Shown in pieces: positions 1-7,988 of a stretch of DNA of 23,173 nt (position 1 is the stretch's first letter; each line of letters starts with the position of its first letter). The notes beneath the pieces are model-generated. The model ran no database searches. It was not told the origin of the DNA and was given only the letters and a program-made list of their open reading frames with translations. Position numbers and translations under genes: made by a program. This stretch comes from an uncultured Flavobacteriales bacterium (GTDB lineage: Bacteria > Bacteroidota > Bacteroidia > Flavobacteriales > Flavobacteriaceae). The stretch spans positions 1 through 23,173 of the forward strand of contig CAJVXR010000016.1 in NCBI GenBank assembly GCA_913009535.1, in the 5' to 3' direction.

Positions 1-592
1 TACTTGACACCCACTCACCCTTATCTTTTCCATAAAACCAATAAGCAGCATTTGCCTTTTTTCCACCCATCAAGATCGACCCTCTGTCCTTAAGAGCTAT
101 TGAGATAGTTTTAGATTTCATGTTATTTTCTAATCTATTTAAATCTCCAAAAGTATTAACTAATAAATTATTTGGAGACATCTTTGCCGAATATGCATTG
201 CCTCCTAAATTTTCATAATCTAAATCTGTAGTACAATAAACATCTTTTTGTGTTTTTTTATCAAACCAATTGTTTCCAGCTATACCGTGGGTCTTTGGAG
301 TTGATCCTGTCGCAATAGATGCATGTCCTGGTCCAGTTACTGTTGGTACATAATTATAATGATTATTTTTTAAGTTAAACCCCTCACGTATCAATCTATT
401 AAAGCCATTATTGGAATAGCTACCTTTATATTTATCTAAATTATCAAACCTCATTTGATCAACCACAACGGCGACAACCAGTTTTGGCTTATCTAAATCA
501 CTTTGCAACCCAGCATTTTTAGAGTTACAATTGACAAATGTCAATCCAAGTAATGCAATTAGTATTGTTTTGATTAAAAATATATTTTTCAT
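1..592 (-). CDS. pafA: PafA-like alkaline phosphatase lipoprotein (3' part outside window)
   Basis: First 197 codons of a secreted phosphomonoesterase of the alkaline phosphatase superfamily; the gene runs off the left edge. The start is the ATG at 592-590. Residues 1-22 are a lipoprotein signal ending in the lipobox FVNC (Cys22), so the protein is probably anchored in a membrane. Motifs fit the PafA type: metal ligand Asp45 in VVDQMR, nucleophile Thr86 in PTVTGPGH, Asn107 in the following GNNW, and Lys168/Arg170 in LKDR. These match, with an offset of 6-7 residues, the Thr/Asn/Lys/Arg set I know for Elizabethkingia PafA. The remaining metal ligands lie in the missing part. It is divergent from mlaE across 86 bp and has a candidate promoter at 617-624. 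It could be another phosphodiesterase/phosphatase of the superfamily, but the K-x-R pair argues for a PafA-like monoesterase. Confidence 0.85.
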   Translation of the reverse strand, partial: MKNIFLIKTILIALLGLTFVNCNSKNAGLQSDLDKPKLVVAVVVDQMRFDNLDKYKGSYSNNGFNRLIREGFNLKNNHYNYVPTVTGPGHASIATGSTPKTHGIAGNNWFDKKTQKDVYCTTDLDYENLGGNAYSAKMSPNNLLVNTFGDLNRLENNMKSKTISIALKDRGSILMGGKKANAAYWFYGKDKGEWVSS

Positions 593-616
593 TTGAACAG
601 GGATTAAAAATAATAT

Positions 617-624
617 CAAAAATA
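617..624 (-). promoter_or_regulatory. Candidate Bacteroidota -7 element for the pafA-like gene
   Basis: On the minus strand this reads TATTTTTG, an exact TAnnTTTG match, about 25 bases before the pafA-like ATG; that predicts a leader of roughly 18 nt. A clear TTG at -33 is lacking (only a T-rich run), so this is a sequence match only. Confidence 0.45.
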
Positions 625-678
625 CTGTTTTAATAAATATTAAAAATTAATTTAGTATAATAAATTATTTATCTCTCA

Positions 679-1416
679 ATGCGGCACCTTCACAATTTCG
701 GTCTTTACTTTATTATGATTAATAAAATGTTTCATAAGCCAACTAAATGGAGTGTTATGAAGCAACTAATTTTAAAAGATGTTGAAGATCTTGTAATTAA
801 TTCGTTAGGGATAATTGCTTTTGTATCTTTTTTTATTGGTGGTGTTATTACAATCCAAACAGCACTAAATATGGAAAACCCTCTACTACCAAATTACCTA
901 GTTGGGTTTGCCACAAGACAATCTATTGTTTTAGAATTCGCACCTACTATTATTTCTATAATTATGGCTGGAAAAGTTGGTTCATTTATAACTTCAAGTA
1001 TTGGATCGATGAGAGTGACTGAGCAAATTGATGCCCTTGAAGTAATGGGTATTAATCCATTAAATTATTTAGTTTTTCCAAAAACAGTGGCAATGCTCTT
1101 ATATCCTTTTATTATTTCAATAGCAATGTTTGTGGGTATTTTAGGAGGATTAGCAGCTTGTGTTTTCGGAGGCTTTAGCACGGTTGATAATTTTATAACA
1201 GGGGTACAAATGGATTTCATACCATTTCATATGGCTTATTCTTTTATTAAAACTTTTATATTCGCTTTTATACTTGCTACTATTCCCTCATTTCATGGGT
1301 ATTATATGAAGGGTGGTGCTCTTGAGGTTGGAAAAGCTAGTACTACATCATTTGTATGGACCAGTGTTTCTATTATATTACTCAACTTTATTTTAACTCA
1401 AATGCTATTATCCTAA
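679..1416 (+). CDS. mlaE: MlaE-family ABC transporter permease
   Basis: Inner-membrane permease of the Mla-type ABC transporter, which moves phospholipids between inner and outer membrane. It has 245 residues, full length for the family, with about five hydrophobic segments (roughly 43-62, 86-104, 131-160, 190-205, 224-243). Family hallmarks are the motif MRVTEQIDAL (111-120, the coupling loop region of MlaE), ENPLLPNYLVG (66-76) and GGALEVGKAS (212-221). The start at ATG 679 matches the usual flavobacterial N-terminus. No Shine-Dalgarno sequence is visible, which is common in this phylum. It overlaps mlaF by one base (TAATG), so the two are probably translationally coupled. The substrate-binding partner MlaD is not adjacent. 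Confidence 0.92.
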   Translation: MRHLHNFGLYFIMINKMFHKPTKWSVMKQLILKDVEDLVINSLGIIAFVSFFIGGVITIQTALNMENPLLPNYLVGFATRQSIVLEFAPTIISIIMAGKVGSFITSSIGSMRVTEQIDALEVMGINPLNYLVFPKTVAMLLYPFIISIAMFVGILGGLAACVFGGFSTVDNFITGVQMDFIPFHMAYSFIKTFIFAFILATIPSFHGYYMKGGALEVGKASTTSFVWTSVSIILLNFILTQMLLS

Positions 1417-2174
1417 TGTTAAAAATAAATAAATTATATAAATCGTTTAATGGCATTAAAATACTTAATGGTATTGAAACAGAGTTTCAAAAGGGAGAAA
1501 CAAGTCTAGTTATAGGTCAAAGTGGATCAGGAAAAACAGTGCTATTAAAATGCTTGTTAGGTCTATACAACTATGAAAGTGGGGACATTATTTACGGAAA
1601 CAAAAACCTTAAAGATCTCAATGATAACAACAAAATGATGTTGAAATCTAAGATAGGTACAGTATTTCAAGGTAGTGCATTATTCGACTCTATGAATATC
1701 GAAGAAAATGTAATGTTTCCCTTAAAGATGTTTACAAATTACACAAATGACGAAATTCTTGATAGAGTTAATTTAGTCTTAAAAAGAGTAAACCTTATCA
1801 ATGTAAATAAAAAAATGCCTAGCGAAGCATCTGGCGGAATGCAAAAAAGAGTTGCAATTGCAAGGGCCATAGTTAATAACCCAGAATATTTATTTTGCGA
1901 TGAACCAAACTCTGGTTTGGATCCGAAAACAGCAATTGTCATTGATAATTTGATTAAGGAAATTACCATCGAGTACAATATAGTCACAGTAATTAACTCT
2001 CACGACATGAACTCAGTAATGGAAATTGGAGATAAAATAATTTTTCTAGAGAATGGGCTAAAAAAATGGGAAGGGAGTAAGAATAATATTTTCAAAACTG
2101 ACAACAGCGCAGTTACTGATTTTGTATACTCTTCAAATCTTTATAAAAAGATCCGAGAGTCGTATAACAAATAG
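1416..2174 (+). CDS. mlaF: MlaF-family ABC transporter ATP-binding protein
   Basis: Cytoplasmic ATPase that pairs with the MlaE permease. The start is taken at the ATG 1416-1418, which overlaps the mlaE stop; the upstream ATG at 1356 lies inside mlaE and would add 20 non-conserved residues. This gives 252 residues. In this numbering Walker A is GQSGSGKT (34-41); the Q-loop is in TVFQG, the ABC signature is ASGGMQKR (Ala in place of the usual first Leu), Walker B is YLFCDEP, and the switch His is in NSHD. The stop TAG directly abuts the stop of the convergent DUF389 gene with no spacer, so there is no room for a dedicated terminator between them. Nothing suggests damage. Confidence 0.93.
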   Translation: MLKINKLYKSFNGIKILNGIETEFQKGETSLVIGQSGSGKTVLLKCLLGLYNYESGDIIYGNKNLKDLNDNNKMMLKSKIGTVFQGSALFDSMNIEENVMFPLKMFTNYTNDEILDRVNLVLKRVNLINVNKKMPSEASGGMQKRVAIARAIVNNPEYLFCDEPNSGLDPKTAIVIDNLIKEITIEYNIVTVINSHDMNSVMEIGDKIIFLENGLKKWEGSKNNIFKTDNSAVTDFVYSSNLYKKIRESYNK

Positions 2175-3587
2175 CTATAATTGTCTTTTAATTAATATAG
2201 AATCAAGGTTTAATTTATATTTCAACCATTTCTCTAACTGAACAGATTTATTTGCTATGTCTAATTCATTTATAAGTGAATCGTTCCATTTAACATAAAA
2301 CACTGAAATAGTATCAATAGATTTAAAATCAGATTTTAGCACATTAGAATATGAAAAATTCTGTATTTCTGAATAATTAATACTGACTTCATTTACTAAG
2401 CCAGGAAATTCAATATAATTTTGCTCTAGTTTTAAAAGCTGCTGAATTTTATTTTCAAGAAAGTTTATTTTTTGAGTTTGAGATAGTAAATCCAAAGAAT
2501 CTCTAGATCTGAGTTCTTCCATATACTCAAGATTATTAATTTCTCTGAAAAGACTCTGATTTATGATTAACTCTGTATTATCTAAAGAACTATAATTTTT
2601 CATTTTAGTACTCAGAACAAACTCAATTTCATCGGAAATTTGGTCATTCCCTAATGTTGTTAATTCGATAACTGATGGAATATCTTTATTGTACTGAATA
2701 AGAATATTTTTTTTGATATATTTTGAGTTTGGTAAAATATCTAGTTCAGAGTTAACAAAACTCATAGCATCATTTTTAAAATTACTCTCTTTTACAACAT
2801 TTACAAATGTCCAAACAGCTGGAATCATAACAACAATAGCTGCAAGAGTTGCAAATCTTGAAATCCTCCTTCTTCTAATGGAGTCAACATAATTAATCAT
2901 TGGGAATTTTAAAAACTTGACAACAATAAAAGTAGCTAAGGCAATAAATATTGTATTTATAATAAACAGATACATTGCCCCAAGGAAATAATCCATTGAA
3001 CCAACAGCTATTCCATAACCAGCAGTACATAGTGGCGGAATAAGAGCTGTTGCAATAGCTACTCCATATATAACTGTGGCAATAGTACCTTTTTTAGTTC
3101 TTGCTATAATAAGAGCTAGACCTCCAAAAAATGCAATTAAAATCTCTCTAATATCTGGTCTTGTCCTTGCAAATAACTCAGATGTATCTGCATTAATATC
3201 AAAAACATAGAAATACAGAAAGGAAGTAAGAATACTTAAAAGCATCATTGTCCCTAAACTAATTATAGACGTCCTTAAGGTGTCAATGTCATTTATTGCT
3301 ATGGATAGACCAACCCCTAATATTGGCCCCATTAAAGGAGATATTAGCATAGCTCCTATTACTACAGGAATTGAATTTGTATTCAAACCAATTGAAGCAA
3401 CAAAAATCGAACAAATAAGAATCCAAGCAGTAGCACCCTTAAATTGCACATCTGCTTTTATAGCTTCGGTTGTACTAATTTGATCTGCATCTTTTCTAAA
3501 GTCAAGAAGATTTACTAAATATATCCTTGTATTAGAAATTAATAATGTAAAATTATCAATGATATTATTATTATTTTTATTCATCAT
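2175..3587 (-). CDS. DUF389 family integral membrane protein
   Basis: A 470-residue protein of the DUF389 (uncharacterised hydrophobic domain) family; its biochemical role is unknown. Residues about 50-265 hold six or seven membrane segments and the family signature, with NSIPVVIGAMLISPLMGPI at 71-89 and GVAIATALIPPL at 175-186. Residues about 266-470 look soluble, rich in charged residues and predicted helices, possibly facing the periplasm or cytoplasm. The first ATG (3587-3585) overlaps the upstream gene's TGA as ATGA; a second ATG follows at once, so the start could be one codon later. It is last in the minus-strand run SDR–SprT–nucleotidylyltransferase–DUF389 and converges on mlaF with abutting stops. 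I am sure of the family but propose no function. Confidence 0.85.
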   Translation of the reverse strand: MMNKNNNNIIDNFTLLISNTRIYLVNLLDFRKDADQISTTEAIKADVQFKGATAWILICSIFVASIGLNTNSIPVVIGAMLISPLMGPILGVGLSIAINDIDTLRTSIISLGTMMLLSILTSFLYFYVFDINADTSELFARTRPDIREILIAFFGGLALIIARTKKGTIATVIYGVAIATALIPPLCTAGYGIAVGSMDYFLGAMYLFIINTIFIALATFIVVKFLKFPMINYVDSIRRRRISRFATLAAIVVMIPAVWTFVNVVKESNFKNDAMSFVNSELDILPNSKYIKKNILIQYNKDIPSVIELTTLGNDQISDEIEFVLSTKMKNYSSLDNTELIINQSLFREINNLEYMEELRSRDSLDLLSQTQKINFLENKIQQLLKLEQNYIEFPGLVNEVSINYSEIQNFSYSNVLKSDFKSIDTISVFYVKWNDSLINELDIANKSVQLEKWLKYKLNLDSILIKRQL

Positions 3588-3994
3588 TTTAATTGTTTGA
3601 GACCAGTCAAAGATGAAGAGCTTCTTATTTTATCTCCAAGCCCATCAATCATTTCGATATTATATTTAATACAAATCGCAGACTCCGGTACTTCTGAAGT
3701 AGATCTGTCCCCACCGTTTGCAAAAATATTTGGTTTTATAGCTTCTAACGATTTACAAACAGTTTTATCCTTGTCTATAGATAAAAAAACATCATCTACA
3801 ATATTTAAAGCAGCTACAATCCTAACTCTATCTTTTTCATCCATAAAAGGCTTGCCTTTTTTTAATACACACTGACTATTGTTATTAACTATAACTACTA
3901 GTTTGTCTCCTAGTTTTTTTGACATTTCTAAATAATCCAAATGCCCTACATGAATTGGGTCAAAGTACCCACTTACTGCTACTACTTTACTCAT
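3584..3994 (-). CDS. HIGH-motif nucleotidylyltransferase (cytidylyl/adenylyltransferase-like)
   Basis: A 136-residue single-domain Rossmann-type nucleotidyltransferase, the size of glycerol-3-phosphate cytidylyltransferase (TagD) or the adenylyltransferase domain of HldE/RfaE2. Visible motifs are the N-terminal GYFDPIHVGH (9-18) carrying the nucleotide-binding HxGH, NNNSQ near 37-41, FANGGDR (91-97), and the C-terminal IRSSS (123-127) that stands for the family's ISSS triphosphate-binding loop. The substrate cannot be told from sequence: CTP or ATP with a sugar-1-phosphate or polyol phosphate is likely. It starts 2 bp after the SprT-like gene and overlaps DUF389 by 4 bp, so it is almost surely co-transcribed. 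Calling it TagD or RfaE2 would overreach. Confidence 0.85.
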   Translation of the reverse strand: MSKVVAVSGYFDPIHVGHLDYLEMSKKLGDKLVVIVNNNSQCVLKKGKPFMDEKDRVRIVAALNIVDDVFLSIDKDKTVCKSLEAIKPNIFANGGDRSTSEVPESAICIKYNIEMIDGLGDKIRSSSSLTGLKQLK

Positions 3995-3996
3995 AA

Positions 3997-4590
3997 TTAA
4001 TCTAATTTATGTATTTCTGCATTAGCGTTAAACAAATAATATTTACCTGTTTCAACTTCAATACATTTATATCTTTTTGTTAATTTTTTCTCTAATTTAA
4101 AAATTTTTCCATTATAAATACCAAACCTTGTACCTAAATCAAGTTCATATATATAATTCTTATCTGTGGGTGGGTCATACATTTTTAGCTCTTTTACAAG
4201 CTCAATATCTGAATCTGTAGTAGCTTTTGGGTTTTTAAAATAGTTAGCAAGTAAAGGCAATAATACTTTAGGGAAAATATCTGGATTCAAAACAGGTAGA
4301 ATAAGAATTCTAAATTGATTTTTCCATTCCAAACCATGTGGCTTTATAGAATTTTTAAACAATTTATAGACATATAGATGAGCAATTTCATGAATTAATG
4401 TAATTAAAAATCTATACTTATTCAAATTAGAATTAATAGTAATTAGACAGTTGCCATTACTTAATACTCTAAAATCTCCATGTCTGGTTTTACGTTCTGA
4501 TTTTATTTTAATTTCAATATCGTACTTAACTAATATCTCTTGAACATATGCTACAGAATTATCAGGAAGATACCCCTTAAATGTATCCAT
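3997..4590 (-). CDS. SprT-like zinc metalloprotease domain protein
   Basis: A 197-residue SprT-like protein. The zincin motif HEIAH is at residues 67-71 with Glu68 as the expected catalytic base, and a third ligand His85 lies in KPHGLEWK. The C-terminus (about 150-190) resembles the family's beta-rich tail with RYKC, but only one cysteine is present, so the zinc ribbon of classical SprT/Spartan is not complete. Spartan relatives cleave DNA-protein crosslinks; whether this bacterial group does so is unknown. The gene is 1 bp after the SDR gene and 2 bp before the nucleotidylyltransferase, well packed in the operon. The start is the only sensible ATG. Confidence 0.85.
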   Translation of the reverse strand: MDTFKGYLPDNSVAYVQEILVKYDIEIKIKSERKTRHGDFRVLSNGNCLITINSNLNKYRFLITLIHEIAHLYVYKLFKNSIKPHGLEWKNQFRILILPVLNPDIFPKVLLPLLANYFKNPKATTDSDIELVKELKMYDPPTDKNYIYELDLGTRFGIYNGKIFKLEKKLTKRYKCIEVETGKYYLFNANAEIHKLD

Positions 4591-4591
4591 A

Positions 4592-5275
4592 CTATGGAGT
4601 GCTTGAAGAAATTTGAAGTATTTTACCGTTGATCATTTTAGAGCCTTTTACTGAAAAATCGTATATATATTCAGCCATTTCAATTGCTGTTACCGAAGCT
4701 TCATAGCCAGGAAATGCTTCTTCTAACATTTCAGTTTGTACAGCTCCTAACGCAAGTACATTAAAATTAATTTTTAGTTCCTTATACTCTTCTGCTAACA
4801 TCTCTGTTAGAGTAATTAAAGCCCCTTTACTAGAACTATAAGCTGATAGTCCTGGGAATTTTACACTTCCTTGAACTCCACCAATAGAACTTATATTAAT
4901 AACTTGACTTTTTGCCTTCATAAATGGAAGACAACTCTGAGTTAGCATAGCAACACCAAATACATTAGTACTATAGATAGTCTTAAAGTCTTCTAAGGAG
5001 GTATCCTCAAAATTTTTATTAATTAGTAATCCGGCATTATTAATTAATATATCTACTGTATTCCAGTTTTTAGAGATAAACTCCTTAACCATTCTATGAT
5101 CATTCTCTTTAGTAATATCAAATGATAAAAAAGAAGTATTTGCTAAATTTAAATTTTCTGAGTTACTTATGTTTCTAGAAAGAGATAATACATTAAAACC
5201 TGAGTTAGAAAATATTTTAATCAACTCAAGACCTATACCTCTACTTGTACCAGTAATGACTACATTTTTTGACAT
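4592..5275 (-). CDS. Short-chain dehydrogenase/reductase (SDR)
   Basis: A 227-residue classical SDR, an NAD(P)-dependent oxidoreductase. The nucleotide-binding motif TGTSRGIG is at 8-15, NNAG at 79-82, the catalytic Ser at about 129-130 in INISSIGG, and the YxxxK pair at Tyr146/Lys150 in AYSSSKGAL. The substrate cannot be deduced. It is slightly shorter than the usual 240-260 residues and the C-terminal substrate loop is compact. It follows pdhC after 47 bp, a larger gap than elsewhere in the run, so it could have its own promoter, but I see no convincing TAnnTTTG there. It lies 1 bp before the SprT-like gene. Confidence 0.88.
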   Translation of the reverse strand: MSKNVVITGTSRGIGLELIKIFSNSGFNVLSLSRNISNSENLNLANTSFLSFDITKENDHRMVKEFISKNWNTVDILINNAGLLINKNFEDTSLEDFKTIYSTNVFGVAMLTQSCLPFMKAKSQVINISSIGGVQGSVKFPGLSAYSSSKGALITLTEMLAEEYKELKINFNVLALGAVQTEMLEEAFPGYEASVTAIEMAEYIYDFSVKGSKMINGKILQISSSTP

Positions 5276-5322
5276 TCAAATTAGATTTATATAAATAAAG
5301 ATAATAAATAAAACTATAGTTG

Positions 5323-6918
5323 TTAAGCCAACATAGTTACAGGGTTTTCAACAAATCCTCTTAAAGTCTGCAGGAATTTCGCACCTGTTAAACCGTCAAT
5401 TACTCTATGATCACAAGCTAGGGTTAGCTTCATTGTATTTCCAACAACTATATCACCATTTTTGACAACAGGCTTTTCAATTATAGAACCTACAGATAAA
5501 ATTGCAGAATTGGGTAAATTAATAATTGAAGTAAAACTTTCTATATCAAACATTCCAAGGTTTGATATTGTAAATGTACTACCCTCCATTTCCTGAGGAG
5601 TTAGTTTTTTTGACTTAGCCTTAATCGCAAAGTCTTTCACCTTACCACCAATTTCAGATAAATTAAGTTGATTCGCAAACTTAAGCACTGGCACAACTAA
5701 ACCGTCCTCAACTCCAACCGCAACTCCAATATGAACATGCTTGTTATATCTTACCTTATCTTCAAACCATTGAGAATTAACACTAGGGCTAATGCTTAAT
5801 GCCATTGATGTAGCTTTAACAATTATATCATTAAAAGAAATTTTTGTATCGGGAATTGAATTGTATTGATTTCTAAATGAAATCGCATTAGACATATCAA
5901 ATTCAACACTTAAATAATAGTGTGGAGCTGAAAATTTAGATTGACCCAGTCTCTTAGCAATTGTCTTTCTCATCTGAGAATGATTCACCTCTTCAAAAGA
6001 CTCGTTAAGATCTAAAGTTACACTTGAAGGAGTTCCTGTCTTGTAATTTTCAATATCAATTTTTATTATACGACCATTTTCTCCAGAACCAGAAATAGTG
6101 TTTATATTAATATTCTTCTCTAAAGCTAATTTTTTAGCAAGAGGAGATATAAATAACCTTTTGTTGTTTACGGGCTCTTTATTTTCTACTACAACAGTAG
6201 GACTTTCTACAATTTGTTTAGTCTCAACTACTTCAGATACAGGCTCTTCAATTTTATCAACTGACGAATTATTTTTCCCAAAATTATCTACCAAATGATT
6301 TACTGAAACCCCTTTAGGACCAATTATTGCCAAAAGGTCATCTACTTTAGCAGATTCACCTACTTGTAAACCAATATACAATAGAAATCCAGACTGAAAA
6401 GATTCAAATTCCATTGTAGCTTTGTCAGTTTCAATCTCTGCTAAGATATCTCCTTCATCTACATTATCACCAACTTTTTTAAGCCATGTAGCCACAGTTC
6501 CTTCTTCCATGGTATCGCTTAATCTAGGCATTGTAACTACTGTTACCCCATCTGGAATAGAGTTATTGTCAGTAACTATATCTTTTTTAATCTCTTCAAC
6601 TTTATTTGTGTTTTCTTTTTTCACCTCTACGTTAGTTGAAGAATCATTCAAAGAACTTAATAAGCTTTTGTAATCTTCATCAGGTTGTCCAATAATTGCA
6701 AGCGGATCATCAACATTTGTAGTCTCACCAACCTGCACACCTATATAGAGCAATGTACCTTCATAAAAAGATTCAAATTCCATAGTAGCCTTGTCAGTTT
6801 CTATCTCTGCTAGAATATCTCCTTCTTCTATCTTATCACCAACTTTTTTTAACCAAGAAGCTACAGTTCCTTCTTCCATGGTATCACTAAGCCTTGGCAT
6901 TTTAATTAATTCTGCCAT
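5323..6918 (-). CDS. pdhC: Pyruvate dehydrogenase E2, dihydrolipoamide acetyltransferase with two lipoyl domains
   Basis: The E2 core of pyruvate dehydrogenase, which transfers the acetyl group from lipoyl-lysine to CoA. Domain order over 531 residues: lipoyl 1 (about 1-77, Lys43 in ETDKAT), a polar linker, lipoyl 2 (about 127-203, Lys166), a second linker rich in V/E/K, the peripheral-subunit-binding domain (about 252-292, starting RLFISPLAKKLA), and the acyltransferase domain (about 310-531) with the active site DHRVIDG (His504, Asp508). The C-terminus ends ENPVTMLA, as in typical E2. It starts 2 bp after pdhA stops. The two lipoyl domains are nearly the same sequence (see findings). Context with pdhA supports pyruvate rather than oxoglutarate or branched-chain substrates. 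Confidence 0.95.
   Translation of the reverse strand: MAELIKMPRLSDTMEEGTVASWLKKVGDKIEEGDILAEIETDKATMEFESFYEGTLLYIGVQVGETTNVDDPLAIIGQPDEDYKSLLSSLNDSSTNVEVKKENTNKVEEIKKDIVTDNNSIPDGVTVVTMPRLSDTMEEGTVATWLKKVGDNVDEGDILAEIETDKATMEFESFQSGFLLYIGLQVGESAKVDDLLAIIGPKGVSVNHLVDNFGKNNSSVDKIEEPVSEVVETKQIVESPTVVVENKEPVNNKRLFISPLAKKLALEKNININTISGSGENGRIIKIDIENYKTGTPSSVTLDLNESFEEVNHSQMRKTIAKRLGQSKFSAPHYYLSVEFDMSNAISFRNQYNSIPDTKISFNDIIVKATSMALSISPSVNSQWFEDKVRYNKHVHIGVAVGVEDGLVVPVLKFANQLNLSEIGGKVKDFAIKAKSKKLTPQEMEGSTFTISNLGMFDIESFTSIINLPNSAILSVGSIIEKPVVKNGDIVVGNTMKLTLACDHRVIDGLTGAKFLQTLRGFVENPVTMLA
6310..6918 (-). repeat. Tandem lipoyl-domain coding repeat within pdhC
   Basis: Two copies of a roughly 230-bp lipoyl-domain unit inside pdhC, at about 6688-6918 (copy 1) and 6310-6540 (copy 2). 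The best-conserved core is at about 6775-6903 and 6406-6533; aligned by eye without gaps it has about 18 mismatches in some 130 bases. It encodes functional domains and is not a mobile element. Confidence 0.8.
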
Positions 6919-6920
6919 AA

Positions 6921-7919
6921 TTATAATTTATGTGTTAAAAAAGGATAGTCATCTTGCTCATAAACAGCATCATACATAAGTTTTAAATCTGGATAATCAG
7001 ATTCTTCCGCAAATTTCTCACACTCTTTAACCTTCATTTTTATTTTTTCACTAATTTTTTCTAATTCTGATTCTGTTGAATATTTTTCATTTAATATTAT
7101 ATCCTTAATCTGATTTATGGGATCTATCTTTTTATATTCAGCAACTTCATCTTTTGTTCTGTAATGTTGAGCATCACTCATTGAGTGACCTCTGTATCTA
7201 TACGTTTTCATCTCTAAAAAAGTAGGACCATCACCCTTCCTAGCTCTATCGATAGCAGTGCTTAAGGCCTTAGCAACCTTTAAAGGATCCATACCATCAA
7301 CTGGACCACATGGCATTTCGTAACCTAGTCCAAGTTTCCAAATCTCAGTATGATTTGCAGTCCTTTCTACAGATGTACCCATGGCGTAACCATTGTTTTC
7401 ACAAATAAATATTACTGGTAATTTCCATAACATAGCTAAATTAAAAGCCTCGTGAAGAGATCCTTGTCTTGCAGCACCATCTCCAAAACAGCAGAGAGTG
7501 ACTGCATCTGATCCGTGGTATTTATCTCCAAAAGCAATACCAGCTCCTAAAGGTATCTGACCACCGACAATACCATGTCCACCATAGAATCTATGTTCTT
7601 TTGAAAATATATGCATTGAACCACCTAATCCTTGTGAAGTACCTGTTTTTTTACCAAATAACTCCGCCATTACTCTTTTTGGATCTACTCCCATTCCAAT
7701 AGGCTGTACATGATTTCTATAAGCAGTAATCATTTTATCTTTAGAGAGATCCATCGCATGCAAAGCTCCAGCTAAAATAGCTTCTTGACCATTATAGAGA
7801 TGTAAAAAACCTCTAACTTTCTGTTGAATATACACAGCAGCTAGCTTATCTTCAAACTTTCTCCAAAACAGCATATCTTCATACCATTTTAAATAAGTTT
7901 CTTTTGTTATTTTTTTCAT
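6921..7919 (-). CDS. pdhA: Pyruvate dehydrogenase E1 component subunit alpha
   Basis: Thiamine-diphosphate-dependent E1-alpha that decarboxylates pyruvate and acetylates E2 lipoyl groups. I use the ATG at 7919-7917, giving 332 residues starting MKKITKETYLKWYEDML. An upstream TTG at 7952 would add 11 unlike residues and would lie on top of the likely promoter. The ThDP/Mg motif runs from GDGAARQG to ENNGYAMG (about residues 146-178), and conserved E1-alpha segments FLHLYNGQEA and YRYRGHSMSDAQ are present. It needs an E1-beta (PdhB) partner, which is not in the window; a separate pdhB is the usual flavobacterial layout as I know it. It follows cdd by 69 bp and precedes pdhC by 2 bp. Confidence 0.95.
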   Translation of the reverse strand: MKKITKETYLKWYEDMLFWRKFEDKLAAVYIQQKVRGFLHLYNGQEAILAGALHAMDLSKDKMITAYRNHVQPIGMGVDPKRVMAELFGKKTGTSQGLGGSMHIFSKEHRFYGGHGIVGGQIPLGAGIAFGDKYHGSDAVTLCCFGDGAARQGSLHEAFNLAMLWKLPVIFICENNGYAMGTSVERTANHTEIWKLGLGYEMPCGPVDGMDPLKVAKALSTAIDRARKGDGPTFLEMKTYRYRGHSMSDAQHYRTKDEVAEYKKIDPINQIKDIILNEKYSTESELEKISEKIKMKVKECEKFAEESDYPDLKLMYDAVYEQDDYPFLTHKL

Positions 7920-7939
7920 ATTTAATATATAATCGATTA

Positions 7940-7947
7940 CAAAAATA
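7940..7947 (-). promoter_or_regulatory. Candidate -7 element of a pdhA-pdhC promoter
   Basis: The minus strand reads TATTTTTG, an exact TAnnTTTG match. A transcript start near 7933 would leave about a 14-nt leader before the ATG at 7919. The -33 region is only T-rich. The 69-bp cdd–pdhA gap, unusually wide for this run, supports an internal promoter. Confidence 0.5.
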
Positions 7948-7988
7948 ACCAATGAAATCTAGTTAAAAAAAGTTAATAATAGAATTTT

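Noticed and set aside
1356..1415. Longer MlaF start at ATG 1356
   Set aside because: The added 20 residues lie inside mlaE in another frame and are unlike any MlaF; ATG 1416 overlaps the mlaE stop and gives the normal N-terminus.
6098..6979. Plus-strand ORFs opposite pdhC (6098, 6422, 6791)
   Set aside because: They are antisense shadows; the 6422 and 6791 frames look alike only because the lipoyl repeats do.
7920..7952. Extended PdhA start at TTG 7952
   Set aside because: It adds an unconserved hydrophobic peptide and covers the best promoter match; ATG 7919 gives a standard E1-alpha start.
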